Positions 60,801-64,000 of a stretch of 64,000 bases of DNA are shown here, in pieces. Every line of letters begins with the position of its first letter. The stretch's first letter is position 1. Made by a program: the position numbers and the translations under genes. This DNA is from Anthracocystis setariae (taxonomy: Eukaryota > Basidiomycota > Ustilaginomycetes > Ustilaginales > Ustilaginaceae). Under the pieces are notes generated by a model that worked only from the letters and a program-made list of their open reading frames with translations, was not told the DNA's origin and made no database searches. The DNA lies in contig CAKMXJ010000021.1 of the NCBI GenBank assembly GCA_928724745.1, positions 372,001 through 436,000 of the forward strand, read 5' to 3'.

Positions 60801-62828
60801 CCGCTCACAGACCGCCTCAAGGGCAAAGCAAGCGGGCGCATCTCCTTAGAGCCCTCCGAGCTGGCCGCATTCGAGACCCTCAAGCGCGCCTTCACCACGG
60901 CCCCTATCCTGCAACATTTTGACCCGGCGCTGCCCACAGTAGTGGAAACCGACGCCAGCGACTACGTCGTGGCGGCCGTCCTGTCCCAATGGTACCCAAT
61001 CAACCCCGCCACTACAACAGCGCCGCGCCCGAGCACGCACCGTCTCCACCCAGTGGCGTATTGGTCACGGAAGATGCAGCCCGCCGAGCGCAACTACGAG
61101 ATCCACGATAAGGAGCTCCTGGCCATCGTCGACTCCCTTCAAGCGTGGCGCCACTACTTACACGGGCTGCACGCACCGTTTGATGTCCTCACGGACCACC
61201 AAGCTCTCCAGTACTTCCAAACCAAGCGCCAGCTCAATCGCCGTCAGGCCCGTTGGGGCATCGCCCTGGCGGAGTTCGCATTCTCCATCACCTACCGCCC
61301 GGGCACAGAGGCCGCGCGGCCGGACGCCCTGTCACGCCGATCCGATGGCCACCCAAACCTCGCGGACGCCCAACGCCACGGCGACCCCGCTAACGTAGCT
61401 ACCCTCTTGCCGCCCTCCCTGTTCATCCACCCCGAGACAACCGGCGTCGACCCCGTCGACTTCCCGGCCCCGGCCGCGCGCCGCGCGGCTCTCCTCCCGG
61501 CGACCGCCCTTCCGGCCACCCCTTCTAGCGCGGCTGACATCGCCGCCATCCTGTCCCGCTATCATGACCACCCCACCGCGGGGCACCCCGGCGTGGCTAC
61601 TACCACCGCGCTCGTCCGCCGCCACCACAGCTGGCCCACCCTCGCGCAAGATGTTGTCACCTACGTCGCCACCTGCTCTGCCTGCAAGCGCGCCAAAGCC
61701 CCGCGCCATAAACCTTATGGGCTGCTACTCCCGTTGGGCGCGCCCGATCGGCCGTTCGGGTCCATCTCCATGGATCACATCGAGGGCCTCCCCGCTCGCG
61801 CGTGGGCGGCACACTCTTCGATTCCATCCTTGTAGTCGTAGACCGCCTCACCAAGTTTGTGATTTTTATCCCAGCTCGGCAATCCGACACCGTTCCCGAC
61901 CTCGCACGCATGCTCTTTACAAGTGTGTTTTGCTATTTTGGATTGCCTGACCAGATTGTCTCCGACCGCGGGCGCACTTTCATCGCCTCCCTCTGGCGAG
62001 CAGTGCTGCAACAACTCCAGGTCCGCCCGGCGCTATCCACCGCCTATCACCCTCAAACCGACGGCCAGACCGAGCGCACCAATCAAACCCTGGAGGTCTT
62101 TTTGCGCCTCTACGTCAACTACCAGCAAGATGACTGGGCCGCGTGGCTCCCGCACGCGCAGCTCGCCATCAACAACCGCCCCGCTGGCGCTACCGGTCTC
62201 CCATCCACCCTCCCCCTTTTCGGGTTTACGCCCAAAACGCTCCCAGGTTCCCCCGCGCTCGCCCCCGATGGTGCGCCACCCTCCCCGGCTTCCCTGCAAA
62301 TGCTCATCGCGTTCTGCCAAGACAACATCGCGCGTGCCGCGCGCACCATGGCGAGCCTCGCAAACCGATCCAGGACGGATCGGTCTTACACCGGGGGTGA
62401 CCAAGTACTGCTGCGCACCAGACACCTGCGCCAGGACAGACCGTCCAAGAAGCTGTCCAACCCCCTCGCCGGACCATTTACGGTTCTAGAGGCCGTGGGC
62501 CAGCGCGCGTACAGGTTGGACCTGCCAGCAGGCTCCCGCGTTCACCCGGTGTTCCATGTGAGCTTGCTCGAGCCATACCCAGCGGGCGCGCGCGCCCACG
62601 GAGCACGCGCCACAAGCCACCAACCTCCAAGACGACCGCCAAGACTTCGAGGTGGAACGCCTGCTGGAGGCACGGACGAGCAGACGGGGCCTCGAGTACC
62701 AGGTCAAGTGGGCCGGTTATGACGAGCCCACATGGGAGCCGGCGCATCACCTCGCCAATAGCCAAGAGCTGGTGGACGAGTTCCACAGGTCACACCCAGG
62801 AGCGCCCACAAGACGAAGGCAGGCCTGA
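57831..62828 (+). pseudogene. element C gag-pol with two frame changes
   Basis: From the ATG at 57831. Gag core with WDGKREELEAYIEQCELHF and LLTTFQLGLRETF; zinc knuckle CYTCGEKHLARDC; protease LIDGGATASFVAKDLL; RT with FVPKKDGRLRPCVDYRALN and VVVYLDDILVFS; RNase H with VVETDASDYVVAAVL; integrase zinc domain GHPG...CSACKRAK and SMDHIEGLP. At about 61800 the frame shifts by one base. The integrase core (DSILVVVDRLTKF, SDRGRTF, YHPQTDGQTERTN) is in the second frame to about 62600. The original frame then resumes for a C-terminal chromodomain (VERLLEARTSR, YQVKWAGYDEPTWEP), ending at 62828. As written it cannot make integrase unless the shifts are sequence errors or programmed. Confidence 0.88.
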
Positions 62829-63262
62829 CGGTGGCCGGGGGCAAGCGGCAACCTCATAATGCCGCGCGCTCCCTCAGGGCGAGCTCCTGACCCGCCTCGC
62901 GTTGTCACACTCATGGCGCGCTCGTCACCCGCGTCGGCGCGGCGCACCCCCCAGGACGGGCTCCCAACCCGCCTCGCGTCGTCTCGCTCACGGCGCGCTC
63001 GTCACCCTTGCTGGCGTGCCCGACACCCTTACACAGCTCCCCAGTACCGCGCGGCTCGCCAGAGATCCCGCAACCCCGCGCGCCACAGCACCCACCGGAT
63101 CCCGCCACGCTCAAGCCTCACTTTTACTCAGACACGAACGCAAGGGCACAAGCACAACAACACGGGGAACATTTTGGATTTCAAGGCCGACTACGGGGTT
63201 ACCGGAGCCGGCCAACAGACATTGGAGCAACAGAGCAAGGGGCGCGCGGCACAGCTAGAGAC
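62829..63262. other. element C 3' region, no gene seen
   Basis: 434 bp after the pol stop, strongly GC-rich, with repeated GCGCGCTC/GTCACCC phrases (GCTCGTCACCCGCGTCGGCG and a variant near 62923 and 62996). No frame here looks like a protein. Confidence 0.45.
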
Positions 63263-63733
63263 TCAGGCCGGGCCCGCGCCTTCTCCACCACCAGGGAGTG
63301 CTTGCCGGCGCGGACGCTTGGGCGTGCGAGGGGCCTCCGCCACCAAGGGAGACGAGGGCGATGCGCGGCGCGCGGGCACCACAGCGACGGGAGAGCCAGC
63401 GGCCGGATGCGGGGCGCTAGCCGGCGGCGCGTGGTCCAGGAGGCGCCCAACACGCTCGCGAGCGGCGGCAACGTGGGACGCGCTGTCCGAGTCCGACGAG
63501 TCCGAGGCGATCAGATACGCGGGCCCGCTCACCCGCCAGTAGTCGACGAGCTCGTGCAGCGTCGTTCGCAGAGCAGCGGGCGTAGACTCCAGCATCATCA
63601 GGTGCCGCTTCATGGTGGACGACTGCACGTCCATACCCTCCAGCAGGCCAGCGGCAGCGCACTGCCGAATCGTAACCTTGAGGTCGTCGAGCGCGCGCTC
63701 GATGGCCTCCGTACTACGTTGAAGATGCACCGC
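63263..63733 (-). CDS. antisense ORF in the 3' region of element C (possible exon 2)
   Basis: Minus-strand frame ending at 63263. From 63733 leftward it encodes AVHLQRSTEAIERALDDLKV, MDVQSSTMKRHLMMLESTPA, LHELVDYWRVSGPAYLIASD and a Pro/Arg/Ala-rich basic tail, about 156 codons. No ATG starts the open frame, and a TGA lies at about 63841. A CAG acceptor just right of 63733 and a GTGAGC donor at about 63842 would fit an intron, with exon 1 to the right. I do not recognise the protein. Its place and strand parallel the antisense gene of element D, but no clear sequence similarity was seen. Confidence 0.4.
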   Translation of the reverse strand, partial: AVHLQRSTEAIERALDDLKVTIRQCAAAGLLEGMDVQSSTMKRHLMMLESTPAALRTTLHELVDYWRVSGPAYLIASDSSDSDSASHVAAARERVGRLLDHAPPASAPHPAAGSPVAVVPARRASPSSPLVAEAPRTPKRPRRQALPGGGEGAGPA

Positions 63734-64000
63734 CTGTTTCCGGTAAGAGGCCGATGGCGCCGGCGGATTGGAACCCAGGGTAGACGACCCCCCCAGCTTC
63801 CTCGTCACGGTTGCGCGGCGTCGCGCGAACAGTAGCGCTCACCCCCCGGAAGGGCGCTGAGCGGCTTGCGCGCAGCAGCAGCGGCGGGGACGAGGGGCCT
63901 TGGGGGAGCCCAGAGGGCGGGGACGGTCGGCAGCGCGGCCTCGGGTGGTACGGGTCGCGCGGGGACTGGGAGTGGCGGGCTCGCGCCCCCCCTCTACAGA
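63734..64000 (-). other. possible intron and Pro/Arg-rich upstream exon of the antisense ORF
   Basis: On the minus strand, the frame right of about 63842 reads as Pro/Arg/Ala-rich peptide up to a possible donor. The evidence is splice-site shape only. Confidence 0.2.

Larger units (their letters stand above)
57298..64000 (+). mobile_element. element C: gypsy chromovirus, runs off the window
   Basis: Starts with a 349-bp LTR (57298-57646, TGTTACGGCTGG to GCGAATATCA), inserted into element B after GACAT. Its LTR termini (TGTTA..., ATATCA then GACC) and protein order mark it as a relative of A and B, but the LTR body is different and extremely CpG-rich. Gag-pol ends at 62828. The 3' LTR is not in the window. 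Confidence 0.87.

Noticed and set aside
62859..63835. Two overlapping plus-strand frames of 227 and 275 codons after element C pol
   Set aside because: Arg/Pro/Ala/Thr-rich, without motifs, and in a region of extreme GC content where stops are rare; the minus-strand frame looks more protein-like.
1..64000. CRISPR arrays, bacterial operons, rRNA genes, telomere repeats
   Set aside because: None seen; the DNA is eukaryotic, with spliceosomal introns and a nuclear tRNA intron.

Overview
The window is nuclear DNA of a basidiomycete fungus, most probably a smut (Ustilaginales). The case rests on gene content, compact and mostly intron-poor genes with long low-complexity extensions, short introns with GTAAGT-type donors, a tRNA-Ala with an 11-nt intron, and a TPP-C2H2/RecQ-like gene of a type known near Ustilago chromosome ends. 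The genus is inferred, not proven.

Left half, 1 to about 29.6 kb: ordinary housekeeping DNA with genes on both strands. In order: a TCF25/Rqc1-type ribosome quality-control protein (5' part only), the copper chaperone SCO1, an Eaf7-type NuA4 subunit, a peroxisomal acyl-CoA oxidase ending in AKL, a small hypothetical ORF, a SAM methyltransferase, pantothenate kinase, an ABHD4/5-Cld1-type lipase/acyltransferase, tRNA-Ala(AGC), the SNARE Vti1 (three exons), a myotubularin phosphatase, a Mn-type CDF transporter and an Rrn6-like Pol I factor. Intergenic DNA here carries many TACAG/GTACTGTAC motifs and homopolymers.

Right half, about 29.6 to 64 kb: a transposon graveyard and nest. It opens with a Ty1/copia LTR and gag fragment whose primer-binding site matches the anticodon arm of initiator tRNA-Met. 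Next is a decayed Ty3/gypsy gag-pol on the minus strand with two in-frame TGA codons and no LTRs that I can find.

The key locus follows. A gene starting at 38357 encodes an OrsD-type zinc-finger region, then a segment with the R-K-R-H-Y pattern of tyrosine recombinases, then the start of a RecQ/DEAD helicase (Walker A). It is cut at 40474 by a complete 9.7-kb chromovirus, element D, with 1.11-kb LTRs and a 5-bp CAGAA duplication; removing D and one duplicate restores the reading frame exactly. The gene is cut again at 51307 by a nest: element A is interrupted in its RT by element B of the same family, and B is interrupted by element C. The distal halves of A, B, C and the rest of the helicase should lie to the right of the window.

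Element D carries an intact gag and pol joined by an ATGA overlap. It also has a spliced antisense gene between pol and the 3' LTR. Element C has an antisense ORF in the corresponding place. The antisense genes and the zinc-finger/recombinase/helicase fusion are the most interesting content of the window.
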